From positions 1 through 12,579 of the forward strand of contig JANLFM010000032.1 of NCBI GenBank assembly GCA_024655865.1: 12,579 bases of DNA, in the 5' to 3' direction. The DNA is from Caldisericota bacterium (GTDB lineage Bacteria > Caldisericota > JANLFM01). Each line of letters opens with the position of its first letter. Position 1 is the stretch's first letter. Shown here in pieces: positions 12,251 through 12,579 of this stretch. Made by a program: the position numbers and the translations under genes. The notes under the pieces are model-generated. The model was not told the origin of the DNA, did not search any database, and was given only the letters and a program-made list of their open reading frames with translations.

Positions 12251-12577
12251 CTAATGATTGGGAAAGGCGAAACGAAAGACATTCGTAGTTTTAGGATAGT
12301 ACCCTGCATTTAAAAGACTTTGGTTTATCCCCTCTCTACTATTGATGTCTCCATAATAGGAATTCTCGATATAATTATACTCTCTCCTGTTGGTTCCATC
12401 GGTTCGAGTTAAGGGGCTGTAGTGTGCAGGAAATTGTTCATTGTACATTAGCAGTATTGGTACTACTCCTGAGTACATGGCATAAGCAGCATCATTGAAG
12501 CTATCGCTGTAGCCAACCGAGCTTATGCCTGGAAAATTGGCAATAGCTCCAAAGATCAAAAGATCTCCAGAAAACCC
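12251..12577 (-). CDS. C-terminal end of unknown protein (partial, right copy)
   Basis: The frame is open to the window edge, with TTG 12559 only an internal possible start. About 108 residues are visible, paralogous to the protein at 3-317 and with the same ending TTNVFRFAFP. Compared with the left copy it has a small insertion (MYNEQFPAHYSP instead of MYPTHYSP) and changes in the charged loop (YGDINSREGINQS). The shared outer 55 bases encode GFSGDLLIFGAIANFPGI in both. The real start lies outside the window. The stop is 3 bases before the beta-propeller gene, again as a coupled pair. Function unknown. Confidence 0.6.
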   Translation of the reverse strand, partial: GFSGDLLIFGAIANFPGISSVGYSDSFNDAAYAMYSGVVPILLMYNEQFPAHYSPLTRTDGTNRREYNYIENSYYGDINSREGINQSLLNAGYYPKTTNVFRFAFPNH

Positions 12578-12579
12578 TC
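12525..12579 (-). repeat. 55-bp terminal inverted repeat, right copy
   Basis: It is the exact reverse complement of 1-55; see the left copy for interpretation. Confidence 0.9.

Larger units (their letters stand above)
10717..12579 (-). repeat. Inward-facing duplicated module, right arm
   Basis: This is the inverted counterpart of 1-1838: end of an unknown protein, PQQ-type beta-propeller lipoprotein, conserved tail. The outermost 55 bases are exact, the coding parts are diverged, and the last 160 bases (10717-10877) are close to identical. The two arms enclose about 8.9 kb. Confidence 0.85.

Noticed and set aside
1-12579. IS element or composite transposon bounded by the inverted arms
   Set aside because: No transposase, integrase or target-site duplication is visible; the arms carry ordinary coding sequence.
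1-12579. CRISPR arrays, tRNA or rRNA genes, anti-phage systems
   Set aside because: No regular direct repeats, cloverleaf or rRNA motifs, and no recognisable defence domains on either strand.

Overview
The window is a 12.6 kb bacterial segment of moderate GC with strong AGGAGG-type ribosome binding sites, several GTG/TTG starts, frequent AGA/AGG arginine codons and many lipoprotein signal peptides. It looks like an uncultured, probably anaerobic bacterium, but nothing in it allows a secure taxonomic placement. No rRNA, tRNA, transposase, integrase or CRISPR array is visible.

The layout is symmetrical. Both ends carry the same module in inverted orientation, pointing inwards: the C-terminal end of an unknown protein (cut by the window edge), a PQQ-type beta-propeller lipoprotein of about 460 residues, and a short downstream tail of about 160 bp. 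Left copy 1-1838, right copy 10717-12579. The outermost 55 bp of the two arms are identical. The downstream tails are more alike at DNA level than the coding sequence between them.

Between the arms, the left half (about 2.1-5.8 kb, + strand) holds genes for exported proteins. These are a broken secreted protein with one frameshift and one in-frame stop, a BsuPI-like lipoprotein, a small two-helix membrane protein, doubtful small ORFs and an M16-family zinc peptidase lipoprotein. Facing it on the - strand is another beta-propeller-like lipoprotein, apparently frameshifted between its signal peptide and its body. A 31-bp exact inverted repeat links the signal-peptide region of that gene to a remnant just after the M16 gene. 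Next come two small membrane/lipoprotein ORFs and a GNAT acetyltransferase.

The right half (8.7-10.6 kb, - strand) is a compact sulfur-relay operon, in transcription order: an unknown 51-residue ORF, tusA, dsrE2, tusD/dsrE, tusC/dsrF and tusB/dsrH. Adjacent genes are 1-10 bp apart from tusA onward, with Shine-Dalgarno sites overlapping preceding stops. These proteins pass persulfide sulfur from TusA through the DsrEFH complex to a DsrC/TusE-type acceptor, either for sulfur-energy metabolism or for tRNA thiolation. No acceptor, dsrAB, hdr or mnmA gene lies in the window. The operon is co-directional with the right-hand beta-propeller module, so read-through is possible.

The most notable structures are the inward-facing duplicated module, the 31-bp inverted repeat at a signal-peptide sequence, and a dispersed REP-like GGGACAGG motif. 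No clearly new multi-gene system can be proven from the sequence alone.
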